DNA from: an uncultured Lachnospiraceae bacterium
GTDB taxonomy: Bacteria; Bacillota; Clostridia; Lachnospirales; Lachnospiraceae
DNA length: 64,000 bases
Assembly: GCA_910579865.1 (NCBI GenBank)
Contig: CAJTXA010000006.1
Coordinates: 62,001-126,000 of the forward strand
Reading direction: 5' to 3'
Part shown: positions 20,481 to 28,936 of the stretch, in pieces
How the letters are laid out: the number at the start of each line of letters is the position of its first letter
Numbering within the stretch: the stretch's first letter is position 1
Translations under genes and position numbers: made by a program
The notes under the pieces: model-generated
The model's input: the letters and a program-made list of their open reading frames with translations, nothing else
What the model was told of the DNA's origin: nothing
Database searches by the model: none

Positions 20481-20552
20481 CAGGGCTACAAGGATTCGAA
20501 CCTTGAAATGCTGGAGTCAGAGTCCAGTGCCTTACCGTTTGGCGATAGCCCT
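20481..20552 (-). tRNA. tRNA-Gln (anticodon CUG), second copy
   Basis: Same structure and anticodon as the copy 97 bp away, differing by one base next to the T arm (A in place of G on the plus strand, 20508 region). The two are separated by 25 bp of AT-rich spacer and probably share a transcript ending at the 20351-20379 hairpin. Confidence 0.92.
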
Positions 20553-20636
20553 ATTTTTGTCACATTTACTGGTGACAGTAGGTATTATATCGAATACAAC
20601 TCAAAATTGCAAGTACTTTTTTAAAAATTTTAAAAT

Positions 20637-22097
20637 TTATTTTTCTCCTACAATTTTTCCTTCCTGAATCATAAGAATCCGATCGCAAATTTGATACATT
20701 ACATCCATATCATGAGAAATAAATAAGTAAGACAACTGAAATTCTTCCTTTAAATCAAGTAAAAGTTTTAAAATTTGTGCCTGTATGGTAACATCTAAAG
20801 CGGAAACTGGTTCATCTGCTATAATTAGTTTTGAACCCTGTATCAACGCCAAAGCAATCCCCACTCTTTGCCGCTGCCCTCCACTTAAATCAGATGGTTT
20901 CCTTTCTAGATATTCACAATCTAACCCAACTTTTTCCAACATACGTATTACTGTCTCTTGCCGCTTCTTTTCTTCTATTTTTTGAATTCGCAGTGGTTCT
21001 TCTAAAATCCAGCCAATTTTCTTTGCTGGATTTAAAGATCCATATGGATCTTGAAATACCATCTGTGGCCGTATGGTCTTATGCACAATTTCTCCCTCTA
21101 TCTCCTGATTTAACCCTAAAATTGCTTTTGAAAGTGTTGACTTTCCACAGCCACTTTGCCCCACTAGTCCAACAACCTCTCCTTGATGAATCTGAAAGTT
21201 AATATCAAAAAGTACCTGCCTTTTTTTCTTTCTTCCAAATCCTTTTCCTTCTGTATAAAATACATTTAGATGAGAAACTTTTAAGATCGTTTCGCTTTCC
21301 TTTTCTCCTGACAAACAAATCCCATTTTTTGAAGGAATAGATGCTAACAGCTTTTTTGTATAAGCTTTTTTTGGTGCATAAAAAATCTCGTCTGGCGTAC
21401 CACTTTCTACAATTTTTCCCTGATGCATTACTAAAATCCGATCACTAAAGTTCTTTACTACCTTTAAATTATGAGAAATAAAAAGAATTCCCATCTTTTG
21501 TGTCTGATTAATCTTTTTTAAAAGTTCTAAAATCTGCTCCTGCACTTGTACATCCAACGCAGTTGTTGGTTCATCTGCGATCATAAGTCCAGGATAACAG
21601 ATCATTCCTATTGCAATCATAACACGCTGCCGCATCCCACCTGAAAGCTGATGGGGATATTTTTCACAAATATCTTCTTTTAATCCCACTGCTTCTAATG
21701 TTTCTTTAATCCGTTCTTTTCGTTCCTCTTTTGTAATAGAATCATGTAAAATCAACTGTTCTTCAATCTGTTTTCCAACTTTCATTACGGGATTTAAAGA
21801 TGTCATTGGCTCTTGAAAAATCATCGATAATTCTTTTCCCATATAAGTCCGTCGTTCTGCTAAAGAAAGAGAAAGCAAGTCCACACCTTTATAGAAAATT
21901 CGTCCACTGCATTGTGCTTTCTCACTTAAAAGTCCAATTATTCCAAGTGCAGTCTGCGTTTTTCCAGAACCAGATTCTCCAATAATTGCAACAATTTCTC
22001 CCTGATTTATTGTAAATGAAATTTTATCCACTGCTTTTATTTTAGAATCTGTCCGATTTTCAGGAAATAAAATGGATAGCTCTTCAACTTTTAACAT
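20637..22097 (-). CDS. Peptide ABC transporter, fused double ATPase (DppD-DppF type)
   Basis: Cytoplasmic ATPase of an oligopeptide/dipeptide importer, 486 residues with two complete nucleotide-binding domains. Domain 1: Walker [13 protein letters not shown], signature LSGGMRQRV, Walker [13 protein letters not shown]. Domain 2: [33 protein letters not shown]. The ATG at 22097 is chosen because AGGGAGG lies six bases before it; an in-frame start 12 codons upstream lacks a site. It is the last gene of a four-gene operon and 13 bp after the permease. Nickel or other substrates are possible for this superfamily. Confidence 0.92.
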   Translation of the reverse strand: MLKVEELSILFPENRTDSKIKAVDKISFTINQGEIVAIIGESGSGKTQTALGIIGLLSEKAQCSGRIFYKGVDLLSLSLAERRTYMGKELSMIFQEPMTSLNPVMKVGKQIEEQLILHDSITKEERKERIKETLEAVGLKEDICEKYPHQLSGGMRQRVMIAIGMICYPGLMIADEPTTALDVQVQEQILELLKKINQTQKMGILFISHNLKVVKNFSDRILVMHQGKIVESGTPDEIFYAPKKAYTKKLLASIPSKNGICLSGEKESETILKVSHLNVFYTEGKGFGRKKKRQVLFDINFQIHQGEVVGLVGQSGCGKSTLSKAILGLNQEIEGEIVHKTIRPQMVFQDPYGSLNPAKKIGWILEEPLRIQKIEEKKRQETVIRMLEKVGLDCEYLERKPSDLSGGQRQRVGIALALIQGSKLIIADEPVSALDVTIQAQILKLLLDLKEEFQLSYLFISHDMDVMYQICDRILMIQEGKIVGEK

Positions 22098-22110
22098 ACG
22101 ATTCCTCCCT

Positions 22111-22947
22111 TTACCTTCCAGCAATACCTTCACTAATAAAACTAAATCCTAAAATCAATAAAATAATAATCACTCCTGGACAAAGTGCATACCAGGGCGC
22201 AGAAAATAGATAACCCTGCGCCTCGGAAAGCATTTGTCCCAAACTGGCATCTGGAGGCTGTACACCAATTCCAAGATAACTCATACCCGCTTCAGCAAGT
22301 ACTGCATTATTAAATCCAACTGTAAGAGCTGACAAAAGAGCAGGAATTCCATTTGGAAGGATATGTACTAACATAATCCGAAAATCAGAAACTCCCATTA
22401 ATTTTGCACTTTTTATATAATCAGATTCTCGAAGACGCAAAAATTCTCCCCGTACAATTCTCGCATAACTAGGAATAAAGATAATCCCAAGTGCCAAGAT
22501 AATAATATACTTCCCACTTCCTAATATACTAATAAAAACAAGAGCCAATAAAATACTAGGAAATGCTGCCAACATATCATTTAACCGCATTAAAATCTCA
22601 TCTAGCCATCCCCCATAATATCCAGTAATCGCCCCTAAAATCGTTCCAAAAAAAGCTCCAATTCCAGTAACTGAAATTGCAATTAATACTGTCATTCCCA
22701 TTCCTTGTTGTACTCTAGTAAAAATATCACGTCCAAAATTATCTGTTCCCATCAAATGCGTTAGACAAGGAGCCATAAATTTTTCTTTTTTATTCATCTG
22801 CGCCACATCATAAGGAGAAAAAAGAAGTCCCATTACCATCATAAACAACAAAAAAGCAACCAAAATCAGTCCTATCATCAAAGTAATATTTCTCTTATTT
22901 TCTTTCTTTTTTCTTATTTTTGCTGTTCTTATTTGGCTAATTTCCAT
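22111..22947 (-). CDS. Peptide ABC transporter permease (DppC-like)
   Basis: Inner-membrane permease, about 278 residues with six hydrophobic helices. The N-terminal cytoplasmic stretch is basic ([10 protein letters not shown]). The conserved segments [14 protein letters not shown] and the ATPase-coupling loop around [15 protein letters not shown] identify the DppC/OppC family. The ATG at 22947 has AAAGGAAGTG upstream. The longer frame starting at 23013 overlaps the DppB gene and is less likely. Confidence 0.92.
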   Translation of the reverse strand: MEISQIRTAKIRKKKENKRNITLMIGLILVAFLLFMMVMGLLFSPYDVAQMNKKEKFMAPCLTHLMGTDNFGRDIFTRVQQGMGMTVLIAISVTGIGAFFGTILGAITGYYGGWLDEILMRLNDMLAAFPSILLALVFISILGSGKYIIILALGIIFIPSYARIVRGEFLRLRESDYIKSAKLMGVSDFRIMLVHILPNGIPALLSALTVGFNNAVLAEAGMSYLGIGVQPPDASLGQMLSEAQGYLFSAPWYALCPGVIIILLILGFSFISEGIAGR

Positions 22948-22969
22948 TCTGTCACTTCCTTTCTCTTTT

Positions 22970-23911
22970 TTATTCCACTCGAATTCGTGGATCGAGATAG
23001 CGATAAAGTACATCTACAACCCCATTCATAATTACAACAACAGAAGCAATATAGACAAGAATTGCCTGTACAACTGGATAATCACGGCTTCCAATTGAGG
23101 ATACCAAAAGTCTTCCAAGCCCAGGAAGATTAAAAACTTGCTCTACTACAATACTACCAGCCATTGTTTCTGCTGCCATCATGCCTAAAATTGTCGCAAC
23201 TGGAATCAAAGCATTTTTTAAAATATGCCTATAAAACACTTTTTGTTCTGTATTTCCTTTGCTATAAGCAGTTCGAACATAATCATTTTGTCCTTGTTCT
23301 AAAACCGAATTTCTTAAAAATTTTACTACCATAGCTGATTTTGGAACGGCAATTGCCATAGCTGGCGCAATCAAATACAGAAAAAAACCAATCTTATTTT
23401 CCGTATAGCTTACATATCTTCCAGGCGTAAACCATTTTAAAATTAATCCAAAGACCAAAATAATCAATACTCCAAGAAAAAAGGAAGGAATTGCCATGAA
23501 AACCTGATTGACTATATGCATCACGATTCCAATCCGCTTTTTCGCAAACCGCACTTGAAAAAGTCCAAATGGAATAGATAAGAATAAAATTAATAAAAAT
23601 GTAATTCCAGCTAAAGCAAATGTCACTGGCAACTTATCCTTTAATAACTCTGCAACTGGAATTTGATAGTGATAAGAAATTCCAAGATTTCCTCTACAAA
23701 AATCCATAATCCAACTGATATAACGCACGAAAAGCGGTCGATTTAGCCCTAATTGTTCCCGCATCGCTTCAATCTGTGCATCTGTAGCATCCATATCTAA
23801 CATCATAGCTGCTGGATCTCCAGGAATAATTTGAAATACCAAGAAAGCTGCCATCGAAATAAATAACAATGTGAATAAGAGAGTCACTATTTTTTTTCCA
23901 AGATATTTCAT
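22970..23911 (-). CDS. Peptide ABC transporter permease (DppB-like)
   Basis: Inner-membrane permease of 313 residues with six hydrophobic helices. DppB-type marks are LFISMAAFLVFQIIPGDPA near the N-terminus, the LGLNRPLFVRYISW segment, and the coupling loop YVRTAYSKGNTEQKVFYRHI. It lies between the binding protein and DppC-like genes. Confidence 0.93.
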   Translation of the reverse strand: MKYLGKKIVTLLFTLLFISMAAFLVFQIIPGDPAAMMLDMDATDAQIEAMREQLGLNRPLFVRYISWIMDFCRGNLGISYHYQIPVAELLKDKLPVTFALAGITFLLILFLSIPFGLFQVRFAKKRIGIVMHIVNQVFMAIPSFFLGVLIILVFGLILKWFTPGRYVSYTENKIGFFLYLIAPAMAIAVPKSAMVVKFLRNSVLEQGQNDYVRTAYSKGNTEQKVFYRHILKNALIPVATILGMMAAETMAGSIVVEQVFNLPGLGRLLVSSIGSRDYPVVQAILVYIASVVVIMNGVVDVLYRYLDPRIRVE

Positions 23912-23952
23912 AAAAAAATCCTTTCTTTTTCGTAGACGAAACCCTACGTATT

Positions 23953-25563
23953 TTACTTTCGATAATAAATTTGACTCATATCTTGCACATAAACTGGATA
24001 AAAGGTATATCCGCCCAGCTTTGGATTAAAAGCAATCAATACTGCTGCATCTTGAATAAACACAGAAGCTGCCTGTTCTGCCAAAATCTCCTGCAAACGA
24101 TGATAATTTTTTACTTTTATATTATCATCTACTGCACGTAATGCTTCTTCTAATATCCTGTCATATTCTTCATCCGAAAATCCTATAAAATTATTCTTTA
24201 CTTCACTTCCATATCGCTTCAATAACGCTTTTGGTGCCAAATCTGCATCCAATCCAACAATCGTAGACTGAAACTCTCTTCCACGATATACGTCACTATA
24301 CCAGCTTGCCCATTCTACCAGTTCAATCTTCGCATTTACTCCAATCTGCTTTAATTGTTCTACAATCACTTGTGCTGTATCAATGTGAAACTGATAGTTA
24401 GAAGGAACCGTGATGGTCATCTCAAACCCATTTGGATAACCAGCCTCTGTAAGCAATTCTTTTGCTTTTGTAATATCTACAGAATAATATTCAGATAAAT
24501 CTTTATAATATTTTCCAAAAGCGGGAAACATATTACTTCCAATCTCAGTTCCATATCCATCCGCAATCATATCCATAATTTCTTGTGCATCTACTGCATA
24601 ACAAAGTGCTTGCCGAACTTTTACCTGATCAAATGGAGCAACTGCATTGTTTAAAAATAAAGCTTGTACTAAATTACTCGTTCCAATTAAAACTTCAAAT
24701 TGGCCAGATAGCTCATTCGCTTGATCAGAAGTCAAATAAGGATAAATATCAATCGAACCTGCTTTTAATTCCATCATAGCAGAATCTGTATTTGCCACAA
24801 TCCGAAACTCAACCTGATCCAAATAAGGTCTCTCTCCCCAATAATGTTCAAATCGTTTCATTACAAAAGATTGCTGTGGAGCATAGGATACAAACTGAAA
24901 CGGTCCGCATCCGATTGGTGCAGATGCTTGATTTTCATATTCTTTTGGTAAAATTGCTTCTGTTAAATACCCAATTAATTCTGTATCCGCTTCGGAAAGC
25001 TTTAATTCGATTGTTTTTTCATCTAGTGTATTAATTTCTGCAATCACAGAATAAGCCGACACCAAAGGTTCAGTCTGATCCTCTAACATGCCGGCACATC
25101 GTTTGATTGAATAAATGACATCTTCTATCGTAACCGGCTCACCATTATGAAATGTTACGCCATCTCTTAAGGTGAATGTATAACACATACCATCCTCTGA
25201 AATCTTGTAATCACTGGCTACTGCCGGAATTAGTTCTCCCTCCGAATTGGGCTTTACTAAACCCTCGAAAATGTTAAATAGTACTTCAGATGTTCCTGCC
25301 GAACCTGCAAGGTGTGGGTCAAGACTATCCAGATCATTCTGGATTCCTACTACTATAGAGCCACCATAAGTTGCTTCTCCTTCTTGTGTTTCACTTGATA
25401 CTTCTGCAACTGTAGTGTTCTCTTCTGTGGTGTTACTTTCAACAGTTAAATTGGATTCTGATTGAACCGTTTCCCCTCCTGTATTGCCTGCGCACCCGCC
25501 CAGTACAATCATTGTTGTTACTGTTACAACCATAGTTAGAATTCGTTTCATCTGTCTTTTCAT
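23953..25563 (-). CDS. Peptide/solute-binding lipoprotein (SBP family 5)
   Basis: Extracellular binding protein of 536 residues. The signal peptide ends in lipobox LGGC (about residue 24), then comes a Ser/Thr/Glu linker to about residue 65. The SBP_bac_5 signature appears as TFTLRDGVTFHNGEPVTIEDVIYSIKR (residues near 130-156, given in part). It is the first gene of the operon, with AGGAGGAAGTT before the ATG. Ligand is likely a short peptide, but the family also binds nickel and opines. Confidence 0.92.
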   Translation of the reverse strand: MKRQMKRILTMVVTVTTMIVLGGCAGNTGGETVQSESNLTVESNTTEENTTVAEVSSETQEGEATYGGSIVVGIQNDLDSLDPHLAGSAGTSEVLFNIFEGLVKPNSEGELIPAVASDYKISEDGMCYTFTLRDGVTFHNGEPVTIEDVIYSIKRCAGMLEDQTEPLVSAYSVIAEINTLDEKTIELKLSEADTELIGYLTEAILPKEYENQASAPIGCGPFQFVSYAPQQSFVMKRFEHYWGERPYLDQVEFRIVANTDSAMMELKAGSIDIYPYLTSDQANELSGQFEVLIGTSNLVQALFLNNAVAPFDQVKVRQALCYAVDAQEIMDMIADGYGTEIGSNMFPAFGKYYKDLSEYYSVDITKAKELLTEAGYPNGFEMTITVPSNYQFHIDTAQVIVEQLKQIGVNAKIELVEWASWYSDVYRGREFQSTIVGLDADLAPKALLKRYGSEVKNNFIGFSDEEYDRILEEALRAVDDNIKVKNYHRLQEILAEQAASVFIQDAAVLIAFNPKLGGYTFYPVYVQDMSQIYYRK

Positions 25564-25612
25564 AACTTCCTCCTGAATTCATTTATTTGCTCTCTATTCA
25601 ATTGTTGGCTGT

Positions 25613-25641
25613 ATAATACCATTTTATGTATGAAAATGCAA
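25613..25641 (-). promoter_or_regulatory. Promoter of the peptide transporter operon
   Basis: Minus-strand TTGCAT (25641-25636), 17-bp spacer, TATTAT (25618-25613), about 50 bp before the lipoprotein gene. The divergent YhfC-like gene has its own TATAAT at 25727-25732 without a clear -35. Confidence 0.65.
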
Positions 25642-25776
25642 GTATTTTTTTAAGAAAGAAATTGATTTTTCAATGGATTAGATTACATTTTCGAAAAATT
25701 TTATTCTTTCTCTCTTTTATCTATGTTATAATAGTTTCATCTTTGTTTATTATTTATTTTTATTAAGGAGGCTATT

Positions 25777-26691
25777 ATGTTAACCTGTTCTTCAACTTTA
25801 GATGTCAATCAAACAATTCCGACACTTAATATGATTGCATTAGGCATCGTTATTTTATTATCAGTTGGTATTCCAATCTATGCTTTTTTAGTAAGCAAAC
25901 GCCAATTTCTAGGAAGATGGCAACTTTTATTTTTTGGAGCTACAAATTTTTTAGTTATAGAATTTTTTCTTACAAATCTAATATTATTTGTACCATTTTT
26001 AATTCCAGGCTTTCAAAATATTCCTACAAAATATCCGCTTCTTTATAGCATCCTCTGTGTTCTTTTTGTTGGTGCTATCAGCGAAATTGGACGTTACATT
26101 ACGCTACGTATTGGTTTAAAAGAGTATCCTAATATTGGGACAAGTGCAATGTTTGCTACTGGAACAGCTTCCACACACGCATTAATCTTAATCGCCTGGA
26201 ATGCATTACAAAGTCTTTTAATCTGTCTGACCATCAATCAAACAGGCTTACAGGAACTTGTTACAGCAGCAGGTGAAGAAGCAGAAGAAATGTTGACTAC
26301 CTTAGAACCACTATTTACGGTCTCTTGGCTGACTTACCTTTCTTCTGGAATTCATGTTGCAGCAAACTTTGTTCTTCACTTTTCTATCAGTATGATCTTT
26401 TTTGCTGTCATTAAAAACCAAGCTCCTTCCTATTTGTTGGGACTCGCAATTGGACTGCGTGCCCTATATGAACTGCCAACCTATCTATACACCTATGGAA
26501 TCTTATTCCCATCTGCTTTTGTAGCAGAACTTTGTGTTATTGCTATCACCGTTTTAATTGGCTATATTGGTTGGACTATTACTCATCAATATTGTGCAAA
26601 GGATATTGAAAATCTCCACTGGGACCCTTATGGTGGTACTCCAAAAAAACAAGCTCCATTTCCAAAATTTAATGAAAATATAAAAAAATAG
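25777..26691 (+). CDS. YhfC-like intramembrane protein
   Basis: Integral membrane protein of 304 residues with about eight helices. It resembles the YhfC family (proposed intramembrane metalloproteases). The central helix contains AISEIGRYITLR in place of the usual EE..R pattern, and a later helix has SSGIHVAANFVLHFS. The first Glu of the pair is kept and the second is Ile, so enzyme activity is uncertain. It is a single gene with AAGGAGG before the ATG and a terminator 25 bp after the stop. Confidence 0.62.
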   Translation: MLTCSSTLDVNQTIPTLNMIALGIVILLSVGIPIYAFLVSKRQFLGRWQLLFFGATNFLVIEFFLTNLILFVPFLIPGFQNIPTKYPLLYSILCVLFVGAISEIGRYITLRIGLKEYPNIGTSAMFATGTASTHALILIAWNALQSLLICLTINQTGLQELVTAAGEEAEEMLTTLEPLFTVSWLTYLSSGIHVAANFVLHFSISMIFFAVIKNQAPSYLLGLAIGLRALYELPTYLYTYGILFPSAFVAELCVIAITVLIGYIGWTITHQYCAKDIENLHWDPYGGTPKKQAPFPKFNENIKK

Positions 26692-26704
26692 GAAAAAATC
26701 TTCT

Positions 26705-26752
26705 AAAAAAGGAATCTGCACTCTATATTTTAGAGTTTGCGGATTCCTTTTC
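26705..26752. terminator. Bidirectional terminator
   Basis: A long hairpin pairing AAAAGGAATC with GATTCCTTTT, with an inner stem CTCTA/TAGAG. T-rich flanks on both sides let it serve the YhfC-like gene (plus) and the small membrane protein gene (minus). Confidence 0.8.
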
Positions 26753-26764
26753 CATTTTTCTTTC

Positions 26765-27349
26765 CTATTTTTGTTCTACTTTCTTCTTTTCTTCTATTAA
26801 CATACGATTTTGATTTAATGTTAAAACAAAAAACGCTTCTACTACAAATGTAACTGCACTAATTAAAACCAAAATCGTAGATTCCATTCCTTCTATACCA
26901 AGTTCTGCTGTTAAGGAATCCAAATCAGTTAATCCTAAAAAACAATAGATAAATCGTGACACTGCCACTGCAATCCATGCTCCTCTTAACTGAGAATTTA
27001 ATTCATAAATTTTATCTGTCTTATTCTTTACATATAACCCTTCCATTACATAATAACTTAAATAAATATATGCAATTGTTTCAATTCCAAGTAAAGTTCC
27101 TTGTACTGTAAAAGTTGCATTTATATTTTGTGCAATGATACGACAAACAGATATTACAAAAGCAATTACAGCATATTTCCTAGTCTTTTGAAAACAAGGA
27201 CTCCATTCTAACAACCCCTTTGTTGCTAAAAAAATCAAACCATAACCAATAAAATCTGGCACAATATCCAAAGTAATACCGCCTAATTTTACTTGAATAT
27301 TAAAAACAAGAAACAAAAAACCTAGTATCATTTTTAAAAAATTACTCAT
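26765..27349 (-). CDS. Membrane protein of unknown function
   Basis: A 194-residue protein with about five or six hydrophobic helices, starting MSNFLKMILGFLFLVF and ending in a Lys/Glu tail (EEKKKVEQK). A short motif, DIVPDFIGYGLIFLATKGL near residue 30-48, is seen in small uncharacterised Clostridial membrane proteins, but no function can be assigned. It is a single gene, convergent with the YhfC-like gene and divergent from bioY. Confidence 0.7.
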   Translation of the reverse strand: MSNFLKMILGFLFLVFNIQVKLGGITLDIVPDFIGYGLIFLATKGLLEWSPCFQKTRKYAVIAFVISVCRIIAQNINATFTVQGTLLGIETIAYIYLSYYVMEGLYVKNKTDKIYELNSQLRGAWIAVAVSRFIYCFLGLTDLDSLTAELGIEGMESTILVLISAVTFVVEAFFVLTLNQNRMLIEEKKKVEQK

Positions 27350-27495
27350 TTGTATATAATTCCTTTCTTTCTATCTTCGCATATTTTTTTTTAATAAGTC
27401 ACAAGTAAATCTAATTATACTCTTTTCCATATCATATGTACAGCAAAACTAAATAATAAATTATTATATTTTTCTAAATCGTTCCCTACGCTTAT

Positions 27496-27548
27496 TTGTC
27501 AACCAATTTTATTTTATAGTTGACAATTCTTCTATCCTATATTATACT
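27496..27548 (+). promoter_or_regulatory. BirA-type biotin operator over the bioY promoter
   Basis: TTGTCAACC (27496-27504) and AGTTGACAA (27518-27526) form an interrupted palindrome with a 13-bp spacer, close to the Firmicute BirA operator. Its right arm contains the -35 TTGACA (27520-27525), which is followed by a 17-bp spacer and TATACT (27543-27548). Binding of biotinyl-AMP-loaded BirA would block the promoter (known for the family; inferred here). Confidence 0.75.
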
Positions 27549-27593
27549 TCTAACTGTAAATGATACATAAAAAAACAGAGGAGAAAGCAAATT

Positions 27594-28160
27594 ATGAATC
27601 AACAAGCAATTTCTACAAAATCACTTGTAACTATTGGTATGTTTACTGCCCTAGTCGCTGTTTTATCTATTTTGGAAATTCCTTCTCCAACTGGTGTTCC
27701 TTTTACATTGCAAACCTTTGCAATTGCATTATGTGGCTTTGTTCTTGGTTTTAAACAAGGTACGCTATGTGTATTTCTCTATGTTTTACTTGGGGCAATT
27801 GGTGTACCAATCTATGCTGGTATGACAGGCGGATTAGGCAAACTATTGGGCGTCACTGGCGGCTTTTTATTTGGATTTATTCCAATGGCAACCCTATGTG
27901 GTTTAAAAAAAGACTCCTCCAATAAAGTACTCCCGATTTTACTTGGCTTAATCGGATTAATACTCTGTCATATATTAGGTTCTTTACAATTTAGTCTAAT
28001 TATGACTGCTAAAAACAATAGCGAAATCAGTTTTATCAGTGCAGCACTCACTGTTTCTGTTCCCTATCTTGCAAAAGATATCCTTTCTGTGATAGGTGCT
28101 TATTTTGTTAGTTTGGCATTAAAACATCGATTAAAACAAGCAAACCTATCTATTGGTTAA
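27594..28160 (+). CDS. bioY: Biotin ECF transporter S component
   Basis: Membrane protein of 188 residues with six helices that captures biotin. The BioY pattern is clear: PFTLQTFAIALCGFVLGFK (residues about 34-52) and GAIGVPIYAGMTGGLGKLLG with the glycine-rich segment, then GGFLFGF. It needs EcfA and EcfT, and the dispersed ECF genes in this window could supply them. A BirA-type operator sits on its promoter, so repression by biotin is likely. Confidence 0.95.
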   Translation: MNQQAISTKSLVTIGMFTALVAVLSILEIPSPTGVPFTLQTFAIALCGFVLGFKQGTLCVFLYVLLGAIGVPIYAGMTGGLGKLLGVTGGFLFGFIPMATLCGLKKDSSNKVLPILLGLIGLILCHILGSLQFSLIMTAKNNSEISFISAALTVSVPYLAKDILSVIGAYFVSLALKHRLKQANLSIG

Positions 28161-28174
28161 TCTCTCTAAAAAAT

Positions 28175-28213
28175 ATTTGCACGCCAAATTTGAACTATTC
28201 TTTGGCGTGCAAA
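28175..28213. terminator. Terminator between bioY and the converging gene
   Basis: A 13-bp stem TTTGCACGCCAAA/TTTGGCGTGCAAA. In the minus direction it is followed by UAUUUUUU, making it a good terminator for the 28220-28906 gene. It probably also ends the bioY transcript. Confidence 0.8.
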
Positions 28214-28219
28214 ACAATC

Positions 28220-28906
28220 TTAATCCATTCTATATACCACTCCATTTATTGATAAGGCATCCTCTTCTACCCAACAAATTTTTATATCCTGATACATAGC
28301 CCAATCTCCAAAATATACTCGTTTTGGTTTCTTCCATATTTGAAAAATATAAAAATTCATTTTTGTCTGAACTTGATAAACCTCTACTACTACATCACCT
28401 CCTAAAATCCCCTGATCGTGACAAATTACTGCTGCCCTATAGTTCCCATCTGATGAGTCTAATGTCTGTATAACTGTATTGCGGCCAAAATCCTGAAATA
28501 ACCAATCGAAAAAAGAAACAAAACTTACTGGTATAAAAAGTAAAAAACAAAGAAAAAATAAAATTCTTCTTAACACCTTTTTTTGGATATATTTTTTTAA
28601 ATAAATCCCTGCACATATCGAACAAATTGCCATACATAAGATTGTATAGTTCCATCCACTTAATAAAACATAACAAAGCCAATTGAGCAGTGAAATTGGC
28701 AGTAATAATAAAATAACTGCCTGATTTACCCATGTTACCTCTCTTTTTTCCTTATTTTGTTCTATTTTTAGTGCAGCAATAGAAAAAATTGCCATCATAA
28801 TAGCTGAAAAAATATCATTTTGCAAGGAAAGTGTATAACCAATAGATAGGGTAAGCAGTATCCCTACTGGTATTATAGAATAAATAAATAATAAAACTAT
28901 CGCCAT
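28220..28906 (-). CDS. Membrane protein of unknown function
   Basis: A 228-residue protein with about five N-terminal helices to residue ~140 and a soluble C-terminal domain that starts TLDSSDGNYRAAVICHD and contains WAMYQDIKICWVEEDALSING. The latter looks like the small beta-rich tail of DUF5412-type proteins, but this is a weak resemblance. It follows the FtsX-type permease by 30 bp on the same strand and may be cotranscribed with it. Confidence 0.65.
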   Translation of the reverse strand: MAIVLLFIYSIIPVGILLTLSIGYTLSLQNDIFSAIMMAIFSIAALKIEQNKEKREVTWVNQAVILLLLPISLLNWLCYVLLSGWNYTILCMAICSICAGIYLKKYIQKKVLRRILFFLCFLLFIPVSFVSFFDWLFQDFGRNTVIQTLDSSDGNYRAAVICHDQGILGGDVVVEVYQVQTKMNFYIFQIWKKPKRVYFGDWAMYQDIKICWVEEDALSINGVVYRMD

Positions 28907-28936
28907 CTTATAGTAACACTCCCCCTATTTTTTAAA

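Noticed and set aside
20384..20552. 97-bp spaced repeats as a CRISPR or insertion sequence
   Set aside because: They fold as complete tRNA-Gln cloverleafs. No CRISPR array was seen anywhere in the window.
20406..20667. Plus-strand ORFs of 64-72 codons across the tRNA pair
   Set aside because: They translate the complement of the tRNA genes and are not coding.
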